Source: Betaproteobacteria bacterium (GTDB lineage: Bacteria > Pseudomonadota > Gammaproteobacteria > Burkholderiales > SG8-41). Taken from it: a DNA stretch of 43,526 bases. Each line of letters begins with the position of its first letter. Position 1 is the stretch's first letter. Below are positions 1-8,445 of this stretch, in pieces. The DNA lies in the NCBI GenBank assembly GCA_947476215.1, contig CANJQI010000020.1, forward strand, positions 1 to 43,526, written 5' to 3'. A program made the translations under genes and the position numbers. Below the pieces are notes generated by a model. It was given only the letters and a program-made list of their open reading frames with translations, had not been told where the DNA came from and searched no databases.

Positions 1-88
1 CCGCGCGTTTGGCGTGGTGTATGACGTCGGTTGATAACGTGGATGTTTGTTCCTTGACGCCGTAATCGGCGAACTGCTCGACCAGCAT
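1..88 (-). CDS. MmgE/PrpD family protein, N-terminal fragment (cut by window edge)
   Basis: Only the first 29 codons are inside the window; the gene runs off the left edge. The ATG at 88 is preceded by GGGAG at a normal distance, and the peptide begins MLVEQFADYGVKEQ and continues with VIHHAKRA. This matches the start of MmgE/PrpD proteins, in which a short helix is followed by a 'HAKRAxxDxxG' segment, as in the five complete homologues further right. It lies downstream of the acyl-CoA synthetase gene on the same strand and may once have been in its operon, but a 210-bp repeat element now separates them. Subfamily and substrate cannot be judged from this fragment. Confidence 0.7.
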   Translation of the reverse strand, partial: MLVEQFADYGVKEQTSTLSTDVIHHAKRA

Positions 89-178
89 GCTGATACTCCC
101 TGCGTATCCTGCGTTTGAATCCGGGGTTAACTATTGTGGATCGTATGAATGACGGGCCATTGCACGGCGCGTGACATT

Positions 179-388
179 CCCCTCTCCCTCGGGGCATACG
201 TATCTGCACATCTTCATCTCTGTAGGATGGGTTGAGGCACGAAACCCATCTGTTGCAGCCTGTTCCTGCGAAAGATGTTTGATGGGTGTCGCAATGCTCG
301 ATCCATCCTAGGCCTTGCTTCGTGGCGAGAAAAGATGTGTAGATACGTATGTCCTCGGGGAGAGCGTAGCGAGCGGCCGGGGAGAGGG
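179..388. repeat. nested inverted-repeat element (MITE-like)
   Basis: This fills most of the gene-free stretch 89-414. The outermost arms are a perfect 10-bp inverted repeat, CCCCTCTCCC at 179-188 and its complement at 379-388. Inside, 196-220 (core ACGTATCTGCACATCTT) is mirrored with few mismatches by 327-351. Further in, 221-250 (GTAGGATGGGTTGAGGCACG and onward) is mirrored imperfectly by 281-310. The whole could fold as one long cruciform or hairpin. No open reading frame in it resembles a protein. A non-autonomous mobile repeat is the best reading; a role in mRNA processing between flanking genes is possible. 89-178 shows nothing recognisable. Confidence 0.65.
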
Positions 389-414
389 CGCGCGTCAATT
401 ATTCCATATGGGGC

Positions 415-2508
415 TCAAGGCGCATCGCTCTTGAACACGATCAGACCGTCTACTGCCACCACGCCCCGCCCCTCGGGTTTCACGATCAGCGGGTTGATTT
501 CCGCTTCGCTGACCGTGCGCCCTTGCAGTGCCGCGAGCTGGGACATGGACGCGACGGCTTGAGCAAGCGCATCACAATCGCCGCGTGGCAGGCCGCGATA
601 GCCGCGTATCACCGCCAGTCCTCGCACCTGCTCGATCATGGTGCGCGCTTCGGCCACGTCCACCGGCGCAAGCCGGATTGCAATGTCCTTGTAGATCTCG
701 GCCAGCACGCCGCCCACGCCGAGCACGACGACAGGGCCGACCAGTGGATCGCGCCGAAACCCCACGATAACTTCGGCCAGCCCGTGTTCCATGGTTTGCA
801 GCAGTATGCCGTCGATGCGGGCTGCAGGGTGAGAAGCGCGAATTTTTGACAGCATGCTAGATGCTGTCGATTTCAGATCCTCGGCGGTGCCTATGTTGAG
901 CGCCACGCCGCCCGCGTCTGTCTTGTGCAGGATGTCCGGTGAGAGGATTTTCGCGACCAGCGGAAAACCGAGAGCGGTCTTCTGCTCGGGCTTGGTAATA
1001 ACTTCAGTCTGTGCCTGCGCGATCCCCAGCTTCGCAAATACGCGACACGCGTCATATTCGTTGATCTGCTTGGCGGGCAGGGTCTCCAGCAAGCTCGTTA
1101 CCGCGCCCAGACGGGCGGTGTCGGGAGCGGGGACTGCGCAAGGTGGTGTCCAGTCGCGCCATGCGCGGATCGCATCCGCGCATGACTCCGGCGTCCGAAA
1201 ACCCGCAATGCCTGCTTCGGCCAGCAGCCGCAGCGATACGCCGGCATCCGGAGCAAGGAACACGGTCAGCGCTTTCTTGCTGCGATCGGCTTCTATCAGA
1301 GGTTCGATTGAGACTTGCGGCTGGAATTGCGCGGAACTGCCGGCGACCGCCAGCACCATATCGCAATGGTCCGACGCGATCAGCTCGTTCAGGACCGCAC
1401 CATATATCTCCTTTTTCGCCCCGGCCAGTGTTAAATCAGTCAGCCTGGCCTTTGATATTATTATGTTTTTTGCCGCGAGGTTAGTAATCACTTCGGTTGT
1501 CGGGCCGACCACGTCCACGCCGTAGGTACCCAGTCGGTCCACCACCAGTGCGGCGCCGCCGCCGGTGGTCGTCATCACCGCAACGCGGTGGCGTTGCGCG
1601 GGCTTGCGGCCCATGAGCAGCGTGGGCACCTCAAAAAGACCTTCCAGGCTGTCTACGCGTACGATGCCGTGGGCGCGGAAAAACGCGTCGGAAACCTCAT
1701 CTCCACTGGCCATGGCGCCGGTATGCGATGCCGCCAGATCCTGGCCGACTTCGGAGCGGCCGAGCTTATACACGATCACCGGCTTGCCGGCGGCCGCAGC
1801 CCGGCGCGCGGCATGCCCGAGACGATCGGCGTCGCGAAAGGTTTCGAGGAACAACAAAATGGCGCCGGTCTGCGGATCATCAATCAGGCAGTCGGTCACC
1901 TCGCCGACGCCGATATCGCATTCATTACCGATCGAAACCAGTTTGGAAAACCCGACGCCGCGACCGAGGCCGCGCGACAGCAGGCCGCCCATCATGCTGC
2001 CGGACTGAGAAACGATGGCGAGCGGTCCGGGTTTGATTTCCAGTTTTTCAAGCACGGCGTTGATCGACAGCGCGCACGACGGCACGCTGCTGAAAAGGCC
2101 TATGCAATTGGGCCCCAACAGCCGTACGCCGCCGGCACGCGCAATCGCCAGCAGCTTGTTTTGCATCACCAGCCCTTCCGCGCCGGTTTCGGCAAATCCG
2201 TCGGTATAAATGGTCGCCACCGGCACTTTTTTGGCGACGCATTGTTCAATCGCGTCGGCGACGGCTTTTGCCGGCACCATGATGAATGCTTGATCGATGT
2301 CGCCCGGCACTGCCTGCAGGTTGGGATAGGCCGTTTCGCCCGAAATCTCCTTGCGGCCCGGATTGATGGGAATCACCTTTCCGGGATAGCCGTGGAGCTT
2401 CAAATAACGCTGCGGGCGTGACGTGTTCTTGTCGGGGTCGCCCGAGGCGCCGATGAGGGCGATGGATCTGGGCGCAAACAATATCTGAAACAGCTCGGAA
2501 TTCGTCAT
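415..2508 (-). CDS. NDP-forming acyl-CoA synthetase (acetate-CoA ligase, ADP-forming type)
   Basis: Predicted 697-aa cytoplasmic enzyme that joins a carboxylic acid to CoA with ATP. The start is the ATG at 2508, one base after the stop of the upstream acyl-CoA dehydrogenase; a longer ORF to 2601 would overlap that gene. Order of domains: CoA-binding Rossmann domain (about 8-135, with IALIGASGDP), succinyl-CoA-ligase-like flavodoxin domains (about 160-460, with IVSQSGSMMGG and SHTGA, whose H262 is the likely phosphohistidine), and a C-terminal ATP-grasp domain (about 490-697, with HKTDAGGVALNI). This single-chain fusion length is usual for the family. With the dehydrogenase it suggests activation followed by alpha,beta-oxidation of an acyl-CoA. 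The acid substrate is unknown; family members also include propionyl-, pimeloyl- and aryl-CoA ligases. Confidence 0.9.
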   Translation of the reverse strand: MTNSELFQILFAPRSIALIGASGDPDKNTSRPQRYLKLHGYPGKVIPINPGRKEISGETAYPNLQAVPGDIDQAFIMVPAKAVADAIEQCVAKKVPVATIYTDGFAETGAEGLVMQNKLLAIARAGGVRLLGPNCIGLFSSVPSCALSINAVLEKLEIKPGPLAIVSQSGSMMGGLLSRGLGRGVGFSKLVSIGNECDIGVGEVTDCLIDDPQTGAILLFLETFRDADRLGHAARRAAAAGKPVIVYKLGRSEVGQDLAASHTGAMASGDEVSDAFFRAHGIVRVDSLEGLFEVPTLLMGRKPAQRHRVAVMTTTGGGAALVVDRLGTYGVDVVGPTTEVITNLAAKNIIISKARLTDLTLAGAKKEIYGAVLNELIASDHCDMVLAVAGSSAQFQPQVSIEPLIEADRSKKALTVFLAPDAGVSLRLLAEAGIAGFRTPESCADAIRAWRDWTPPCAVPAPDTARLGAVTSLLETLPAKQINEYDACRVFAKLGIAQAQTEVITKPEQKTALGFPLVAKILSPDILHKTDAGGVALNIGTAEDLKSTASSMLSKIRASHPAARIDGILLQTMEHGLAEVIVGFRRDPLVGPVVVLGVGGVLAEIYKDIAIRLAPVDVAEARTMIEQVRGLAVIRGYRGLPRGDCDALAQAVASMSQLAALQGRTVSEAEINPLIVKPEGRGVVAVDGLIVFKSDAP

Positions 2509-2509
2509 G

Positions 2510-3673
2510 TTATTCCTTTTCACTGCGCGGCGGCCGTTGTGAAAACGTGCGCTCAAACACGCTTTCCGCGATGCGGTTCTTGAGTATCTCGATCGATCCA
2601 CCGGCGATCATCCAGCCACGGCATTTGCGCATGCAGTACTCGACCAGCGTTTCCTGGGTAAAGCCCATGCCGCCCATGATCTGCATGGCCTCATTACATA
2701 TGTCGAATCCCGCCTGGTTGCAATAGGCCTTGGCGATCACGGTCTCCTCGGCGGACGGAATGCCGTTGACGGCATTGGTGACGGCGCGATAAATCAACAA
2801 CTGACCGGCATCGAGTTTTACTTTCATGTCGGCAAATTTCCACTGCAGGCCCTGAAACTCGCACAACAGGCGTCCGAACTGTTTGCGCTGCATCGCCCAT
2901 TGCCGTGCCTGCTCATAGGCATAGCGCCCAAACGCCAGCGATCGCGCGGTGTTGCCGATACGCTCGACATTAAAACCGGAAATTTGTTTTTTAAAACCGC
3001 CCTCCTTGAGCATGACGTTTTCCGGACCCACGTAGACGTTGTCCAGATAGGTCTGCACCCACGCCTCGCCATTGAGGAATTTTGCAGCCTTGCCCTGCTT
3101 GAAGCCGGGGGCATCGCGCGGAATCAACACCGAGCCTATGCCGCCCACGCCGGGACCGAAACGCACATAGGTCAGCATCACCGCGGCGAATGAGGCGTGC
3201 GTCTGGAACACCTTGACGCCGTTGATTCGATAACCATCGCCGTCGGGCGTCGCGGTGGTCGTCAGATCGGTGACCGCGCTGCCGGCCTCGGGTTCGGTCA
3301 TGCCGACCGTAATGACCGACTCGCCACGCAATATTTTTCTCAGGTAACGGTCTTTCTGGTCGCGCGTGCCGTACTCGGCAAGCACGCGCACCGGCCCGAA
3401 GTTCCCCGACTGAATCACGTCGGCGCTGCGCGGACAAACCTGAGTCACGGTTTCGATCGCCAGTACCGCATCCATCAGCGAACCACCCTGTCCACCGTCT
3501 TCTTCCTTGATGGTGATGCCCATCAAGCCCTGCTTGGCCATCAGCTTGGCGACATCCCACGGATGTTCTTCCGTATGCGCACGCGCGATTGCGCCGCCCG
3601 CCAGATGGCGCTCGGCGAAGCCGCGTACCGAATCGCGAAACATTTGTTGTTCTTCAGTGAGCTGAAAGTTCAT
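2510..3673 (-). CDS. acyl-CoA dehydrogenase
   Basis: 387-aa FAD flavoprotein that oxidises an acyl-CoA to the 2-enoyl-CoA. N-terminal helical domain (about 5-120), middle beta domain (GMTEPEAGS at about 124-132), and C-terminal helical domain with RKQFGR and QIMGGMGFTQE. The usual C-terminal catalytic glutamate of short/medium-chain enzymes (YEGTSEI) is absent; the equivalent is AGGSIEI. E237 in NVERIGN sits where isovaleryl-CoA and long-chain acyl-CoA dehydrogenases place their base, so the enzyme is probably active and of that type. It is first in a two-gene minus-strand operon with the acyl-CoA synthetase (1-base spacing). Substrate unknown; branched or dicarboxylic acyl-CoA is compatible with the context. 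Confidence 0.9.
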   Translation of the reverse strand: MNFQLTEEQQMFRDSVRGFAERHLAGGAIARAHTEEHPWDVAKLMAKQGLMGITIKEEDGGQGGSLMDAVLAIETVTQVCPRSADVIQSGNFGPVRVLAEYGTRDQKDRYLRKILRGESVITVGMTEPEAGSAVTDLTTTATPDGDGYRINGVKVFQTHASFAAVMLTYVRFGPGVGGIGSVLIPRDAPGFKQGKAAKFLNGEAWVQTYLDNVYVGPENVMLKEGGFKKQISGFNVERIGNTARSLAFGRYAYEQARQWAMQRKQFGRLLCEFQGLQWKFADMKVKLDAGQLLIYRAVTNAVNGIPSAEETVIAKAYCNQAGFDICNEAMQIMGGMGFTQETLVEYCMRKCRGWMIAGGSIEILKNRIAESVFERTFSQRPPRSEKE

Positions 3674-3705
3674 CGTGTTAACTCGTCCCCGTTTTTCGTG
3701 TGCAG

Positions 3706-3711
3706 ATTATA
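3706..3711 (-). promoter_or_regulatory. candidate -10 box of the acyl-CoA dehydrogenase operon
   Basis: Reading the minus strand, a perfect TATAAT lies 32 bases before the ATG at 3673. I see no good -35 hexamer at 16-18 bases upstream, so it is either an activator-dependent promoter or chance. Confidence 0.3.
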
Positions 3712-3776
3712 TGGCACCGCAAGCTGGGCCGCCTAGCCGGATCCATGCGTATTTCACGATCTGTCCGCGGACTTAC

Positions 3777-3917
3777 AAGAACCCGCCTCACCCCGGCGAT
3801 TCTATCCGCACGGAGATTATCGAACCCGTGCGCCTGTCCGTCACCGACGCGGCCAAGGCGCTGCAGGTTTCCCGTCCTACCCTGTCCAGTCTGCTCAATG
3901 GCAAAGCTGGTTTGTCC
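3777..3917 (+). pseudogene. remnant of a HigA-type (XRE family) antitoxin
   Basis: One frame reads NPPHPGDSIRTEIIEPVRLS, followed by VTDAAKALQVSRPTL and SSLLNGKAGLS. This is the characteristic N-terminal half of HigA addiction-module antitoxins, including the helix-turn-helix, whose usual continuation is 'GIS-PEMA'. It breaks off right after NGKAGLS and the frame closes at 3935. No plausible start codon with a ribosome-binding site precedes it, and no HigB toxin is next to it. It is directly joined to a broken SRPBCC gene in another frame, so this is the scar of a deletion or recombination. Confidence 0.65.
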
Positions 3918-4164
3918 GGACGGCGAAATGCATGATGTGAGCGGCATATATCGCGAGGTGATACCAAACCGCAAGCTCGTTTATACATGGGCGTGGAAGA
4001 CGACGCCCGAGCGCGAGTCGCTGGTTACGGTTGAGCTGCGGGCGCTGAATGGCGGCGCCGAGCCAACCCGGCTGCACGAGCAGTTCTTTGACGTGGAAGC
4101 CCGCGACCGCCACCAGCAAGGCTGGATCGGCTGCCTCACCCGGCTAGATCGGGCGCTGGCGTGA
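3910..4164 (+). pseudogene. C-terminal fragment of an SRPBCC / AHSA1-like protein
   Basis: From about codon CPDGEMHDVSGIYREV to the TGA at 4162-4164 the frame encodes the second half of an 'activator of Hsp90 ATPase homologue 1-like' START-fold protein: VPNRKL-like turn, KLVYTWAWKTTPE, SLVTVELR, and the closing HEQFFDVEARDRHQQGW and GCLTRLDRAL. The N-terminal half, about 60 residues, is missing and replaced out of frame by the HigA remnant. It is unlikely to be expressed as a folded protein. 4165-4292 contains only the leader of the next gene. Confidence 0.7.
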
Positions 4165-4292
4165 ATACTGGGCAATAGTGGTTTGGCCTGTAACGAAAAA
4201 CTCGCACAGCGTGTGTGTGCTTTGTGTCAGGGAGCTATTTGCATTAAAGCGGCGTAAAGTAACCATGTTGACCAATCTGGGAGGAAAAAACC

Positions 4293-4685
4293 ATGCATGA
4301 TTTTCACTGGCCGGCGTTGATTACGTTGTTGGTTTTGGTACTGCTGTTTGTCGCAGGGGCGAAAGTCGGCGCCGCGCGCGGCAAGTACGGGATCCAGGCG
4401 CCGGCGGTCGCGGGCAATCCGGATTTCGAGCGCATATTCCGCGTGCAGATGAACACCAACGAGAGCGCATTGATGTTCCTGCCGGCGTTGTGGTTGTTCG
4501 CGGCCTTCGTGAGCAGCCCATGGTCGGCGGGCATAGGCGCGGTGTGGGTGGTGGCGCGGGTATGGTACGCGGCCGCTTATGCGCGGGAAGCGAACAAGCG
4601 CGGACCTGCTTTTGGCTTGTCGGCGGCGGTCACCGTGGTGCTGATGCTGGGGGCGGCATGGGGCGTGGCGAAAAGTTTCATGTAA
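4293..4685 (+). CDS. MAPEG family membrane protein
   Basis: 130-aa integral membrane protein with four predicted hydrophobic segments (about 7-26, 58-75, 78-98, 107-127). MAPEG proteins are glutathione-dependent transferases or peroxidases of the inner membrane in bacteria. The family signature is present after the first helix: FERIFRVQMNTNESALMFLP, holding the conserved E, R, N and E that line the glutathione site, and a second cluster RVWYAAAYAREANKRGPAFG in the third-fourth helix region. The ATG at 4293 has a strong GGGAGG ribosome-binding site. It is two bases upstream of the ankyrin gene, so the two are probably co-transcribed. The physiological substrate is not known. Confidence 0.88.
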   Translation: MHDFHWPALITLLVLVLLFVAGAKVGAARGKYGIQAPAVAGNPDFERIFRVQMNTNESALMFLPALWLFAAFVSSPWSAGIGAVWVVARVWYAAAYAREANKRGPAFGLSAAVTVVLMLGAAWGVAKSFM

Positions 4686-4687
4686 AG

Positions 4688-5380
4688 ATGCGGCGCGGGC
4701 CAGGGCGGTTGCTGGCATTGCTGTTTTGCGTCGTCGCTGGAGCAGCGTTCGCGCAGGTCGCGCCCAATTCCAGCGACACCGCGGGTTACACCGGATTGCT
4801 GGCCGCCGCGGCGCGCGGCGACGCAGCGGAAATTGGCAGACTTGTCGCTGCCAAAGCGGACGTGAATGCGCGCGACGGTTATGCCCGCACACCGCTGCAC
4901 GTCGCGACGTTTGGGCGGCACCGGGATGCGATTGCGGCACTCGTCAAGGCCGGCGCCGACTTGAATCTCAAGGAGCGCGACCGCTACGACGCTGTTACGA
5001 TAGCCGCTGTCGCCAACGACGCCGCGACGCTGCGCTTGCTGTTGCAACTCGGCGCCAGCGCGAGGCAGGTGACGAGCCGCTACGATGGCACGGCGCTGAT
5101 AGCAGCGGCACATCTCGGTCATGACGAGGTTGTAAAGCTGCTTATCACCGCAGGGGCGCCGCTCGACCACGTGAACAATCTTGGCTGGACGGCGCTGATC
5201 GAATCCATCGTGCTCGGCGATGGCGGGCCGCGTCACGTCGAGACCTTGCGCGCCATCGTGCGCGCCGGCGCAAACGTCAATCTCGCTGATCGCAACGGCG
5301 ATACACCGTTGCGGCTTGCGCGCGCGCGCGGATTCAAGGCGATGGCCGCTGTTCTCGAACAGGCGGGTGCGACGCTGTAG
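4688..5380 (+). CDS. exported ankyrin-repeat protein
   Basis: 230 aa. The ATG at 4688 follows the MAPEG stop by two bases and opens a clear signal peptide (MRRGPGRLLALLFCVVAGAAFA, cleavage before Q23). The longer open frame back to 4490 is only overlap with the MAPEG gene. The mature part is almost entirely ankyrin repeats, about five or six units of 33 residues with hallmarks TPLHVA, LVKAGADLNL, LLITAGAPLDHV, IVRAGANVNLADRNGDTPL. Ankyrin repeats bind proteins; no enzymatic domain is present. A periplasmic binding or inhibitor role, perhaps for a membrane partner, is inference. Confidence 0.88.
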   Translation: MRRGPGRLLALLFCVVAGAAFAQVAPNSSDTAGYTGLLAAAARGDAAEIGRLVAAKADVNARDGYARTPLHVATFGRHRDAIAALVKAGADLNLKERDRYDAVTIAAVANDAATLRLLLQLGASARQVTSRYDGTALIAAAHLGHDEVVKLLITAGAPLDHVNNLGWTALIESIVLGDGGPRHVETLRAIVRAGANVNLADRNGDTPLRLARARGFKAMAAVLEQAGATL

Positions 5381-5382
5381 AA

Positions 5383-5449
5383 TCCGGCGTGGCAGGTACG
5401 CCGGACATGTGCCGCCGGCCGGGAAATGAATCACGGGTAAACGTGATTC
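5383..5449 (+). terminator. two consecutive hairpins after the MAPEG-ankyrin pair
   Basis: A perfect 8-bp stem TCCGGCGT/ACGCCGGA (5383-5390 with 5398-5405, 7-base loop) starts three bases after the ankyrin stop. A second perfect 8-bp stem GAATCACG/CGTGATTC (5428-5435 with 5442-5449, 6-base loop) follows. Neither is trailed by a T run, so they are at best weak or factor-assisted terminators, or mRNA 3' end stabilisers. Confidence 0.4.
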
Positions 5450-5496
5450 CGGCGTGATCGCGGAACAGAAGCGCTTTTTTGCACGGAGGACGAATA

Positions 5497-6456
5497 ATGT
5501 TTCTGCGTAATTTGGTTCGGGCGTTCCCGTTCAGCATGCTGACGATGGCCTGCAGCCAGGTTGCCGGCCAGGATTATCCCAGCAGGCCGATCCGCGTGGT
5601 GACTTCCGCCACCGCCAGCGCCGCGGATTTTGTGGCGCGCATCATGGCGCAGGGCCTCGCCGCGGAACTCGGCCAGCAGGTGATCGTGGACAATCGCTCA
5701 AGTTCGCTGGTGCCGGGTCAGAACGTGGCGCAGGCGCAGCCCGACGGACATACCCTGCTCGTGCATGGCCCGACATTCTGGATCGGCGCGCTCATGCGCA
5801 GCACGCCGTACGATACCGAGCGCGACTTTGCGCCGATTACGCTCGCAACCAGTTCTCCCAATATTCTGGTGGTGCATCCCTCGGTTGCGGTAAGGACGGT
5901 CAAGGATCTCATAGCGCTCGCCAAATCGAAGCCCGGCGAATTCAATTACGGATCGGCGGGGAGCGGATCATCGTCACATCTGGCGGGCGAATTGTTCAAC
6001 GCCATGGCGGGTGTGAAAATCGTGCGCGTTCCTTATGCGAATAACGCGCTGCGCATGGCGGATATACTGAGCGGCCAGGTACAGGTCATGTTTCCGAGCC
6101 CCGCTCCCATGATGCCGCACATCAGATCGGGCCGCTTGCGGGCGCTCGCGGTCACCAGTCCACAACCGTCAGTGCTGGTGCCGGATTTGCCGACGGTGGC
6201 GGCCTCCGGTCTGCCGGGCTATGAATCCGTATCCATGTTCGGCATGTTTGCACCGGCGCGAACGCCGGCGGCTGTCCTCAGCCTGCTCAATCGCCTGAGC
6301 GTGCAGGTCCTTAACAGGCCCGAGGTCAGGGAAAAATTCTTCAACGCCGGCGCGGAAGTGATTGCCAGTTCGCCTGCGCAATTTGCGGCCACCGTCAAAG
6401 CCGAACGGGAACGCCTGGGCAAGGTCATCAGGGATGCGGGTATACGGGAGGAATAG
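5497..6456 (+). CDS. TTT (Bug) family substrate-binding protein
   Basis: 319-aa exported periplasmic binding protein of the tripartite tricarboxylate transporter family. ATG at 5497 has GGAGGA six bases ahead, preferred over 5479. Signal peptide to about AGQ, then DYPSRPIRVV, the standard mature N-terminus. The family landmarks follow: VIVDNR, PDGHTLL, YDTERDFAPI, GSGSSSHLAGELF, and the C-terminal LGKVIRDAGIREE. Two features stand out: the glycine-rich first loop (normally xGGxxDF) reads SATASAADF, and the loop after DNR is short (SSSLVPGQ instead of a GAGG type). It is the first of two Bug genes that overlap by one base. Ligand unknown; typical ligands are carboxylates. Confidence 0.92.
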   Translation: MFLRNLVRAFPFSMLTMACSQVAGQDYPSRPIRVVTSATASAADFVARIMAQGLAAELGQQVIVDNRSSSLVPGQNVAQAQPDGHTLLVHGPTFWIGALMRSTPYDTERDFAPITLATSSPNILVVHPSVAVRTVKDLIALAKSKPGEFNYGSAGSGSSSHLAGELFNAMAGVKIVRVPYANNALRMADILSGQVQVMFPSPAPMMPHIRSGRLRALAVTSPQPSVLVPDLPTVAASGLPGYESVSMFGMFAPARTPAAVLSLLNRLSVQVLNRPEVREKFFNAGAEVIASSPAQFAATVKAERERLGKVIRDAGIREE

Positions 6457-7424
6457 TGCCAGGGGAAATGTTCCGCGGTCATCGCGCATGGATGCTTGCG
6501 GTCGCTGCACTTGGTTTCGTAACGACGACCTGTTTCGGTCAGGATTATCCGGTTAAGTCATTGCGTGTCGTGACTTCGGAAGCAGGCGGTGGTCTGGATT
6601 TTGCGGCGCGCCTCATCTCACGATCGGTCTCGGAGCGGTTGCAGCAGAATGTGATCGTGGACAACCGCCCGATCGCGGTCATGGGGATTACCGTGGCCAG
6701 GGCGCCGGCGGATGGATATACGATGCTTTTCGCGGGCACTACTTTCATGATCGCGCCGCTGCTCGAGAAGACGCCGTATGATCCGTTGCTGGATTTTGCG
6801 GCCGTCACGCTGGTGGCAAGACAGCCCAATATTCTGGCGGTGCCGGTTTCGTTTCCGGCAAAATCGGTCAAGGAATTAATCGCGGCCGCAAAATCCCGGC
6901 CGGGAGAATTCAACTACGCGTCATCGGGTACGGGCTCCCAGGCGCATCTGGCCACCGAGCTGCTGAAATCCATGGCCGGCATCGATATCGTGCATGTCCC
7001 CTACAAGGGCGTAGGACCGGCACTCGCTGATTTGAGCGGAGGACGGGTGCAGATGATGATCGCCACGTCCGCCTCCGTGATACCGCATGTCAAAGCAGGG
7101 CGCCTGCGGGCACTGGCCGTGACCAGCGCCGAGCCATCCGTGCTGGTGCCCGGTTTGCCGACGGTCGCGGCTGCGGGCCTCGCGGAGTTTGAAGCGATCA
7201 CGATACAGGGCATGTTCGTCCCCACCAAAACGCCGTCGGCGCGTCTTGATCGGCTCAACCGGGAAATTGTCGCGGTGCTGAGCCGGACGGAGATCAGGGA
7301 TCAGCTGATCAATGCCGGTGTCGAGGCCGTCGGCAGTTCGTGCGAGCAGCTTTCAGCGGTGATGCAGGCCACCGTCAACCGCATGGGGCGCTTGATCGCG
7401 AACCTTGGGCTTGCGCCGCGCTAA
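6456..7424 (+). CDS. TTT (Bug) family substrate-binding protein
   Basis: 322 aa if it starts at the GTG at 6456, which overlaps the TAG of the preceding Bug gene by one base and has GGGAGG just upstream; ATG 6468 is the alternative, but its own ribosome-binding site is too close. Signal peptide ends near CFGQ, mature start DYPVKSLRVV. Landmarks: EAGGGLDFAAR, VIVDNR followed by the shortened loop PIAVMGI, ADGYTMLF (A replaces the usual P), GSQAHLATELLKSMAG, VPYKGVG, LPTVAAAGL. The C-terminus (NRMGRLIANLGLAPR) departs from the usual 'GKVIKDAGIREE'. Translational coupling suggests the two proteins are made together and bind related ligands. Confidence 0.92.
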   Translation: MPGEMFRGHRAWMLAVAALGFVTTTCFGQDYPVKSLRVVTSEAGGGLDFAARLISRSVSERLQQNVIVDNRPIAVMGITVARAPADGYTMLFAGTTFMIAPLLEKTPYDPLLDFAAVTLVARQPNILAVPVSFPAKSVKELIAAAKSRPGEFNYASSGTGSQAHLATELLKSMAGIDIVHVPYKGVGPALADLSGGRVQMMIATSASVIPHVKAGRLRALAVTSAEPSVLVPGLPTVAAAGLAEFEAITIQGMFVPTKTPSARLDRLNREIVAVLSRTEIRDQLINAGVEAVGSSCEQLSAVMQATVNRMGRLIANLGLAPR

Positions 7425-7580
7425 GGACATAGCCTTGTAATGATAAGGACGTTACGAAGTGGTATGTTAGACAATAGTAAGCTTTGCGTTATTGAGTCTG
7501 TACAACTGGGCGACGAGGGCGCTGAAGTCAATTGGATCCGCGGCGTCACGAGGTTTGGTAAATTTCGACAGGAGCGAACG

Positions 7581-8365
<785 letters not shown>

Positions 8366-8445
8366 GCGGAGCGACTTTTGATTCTTGACCATCACGCCCC
8401 AAAAACAAATTAATCAGGCGCGACTTATTACTTCCCGCTGTCCCT

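Noticed and set aside
275-562. small plus-strand open frame over the repeat element
   Set aside because: Covers half of an inverted repeat and the end of the acyl-CoA synthetase gene on the opposite strand; composition is not protein-like.
5497-5560. lipoprotein signal (Cys19) in the Bug protein at 5497
   Set aside because: The residues before Cys19 (LTMA) fit the lipobox poorly, and the normal Bug cleavage position AGQ-DYP is five residues further.
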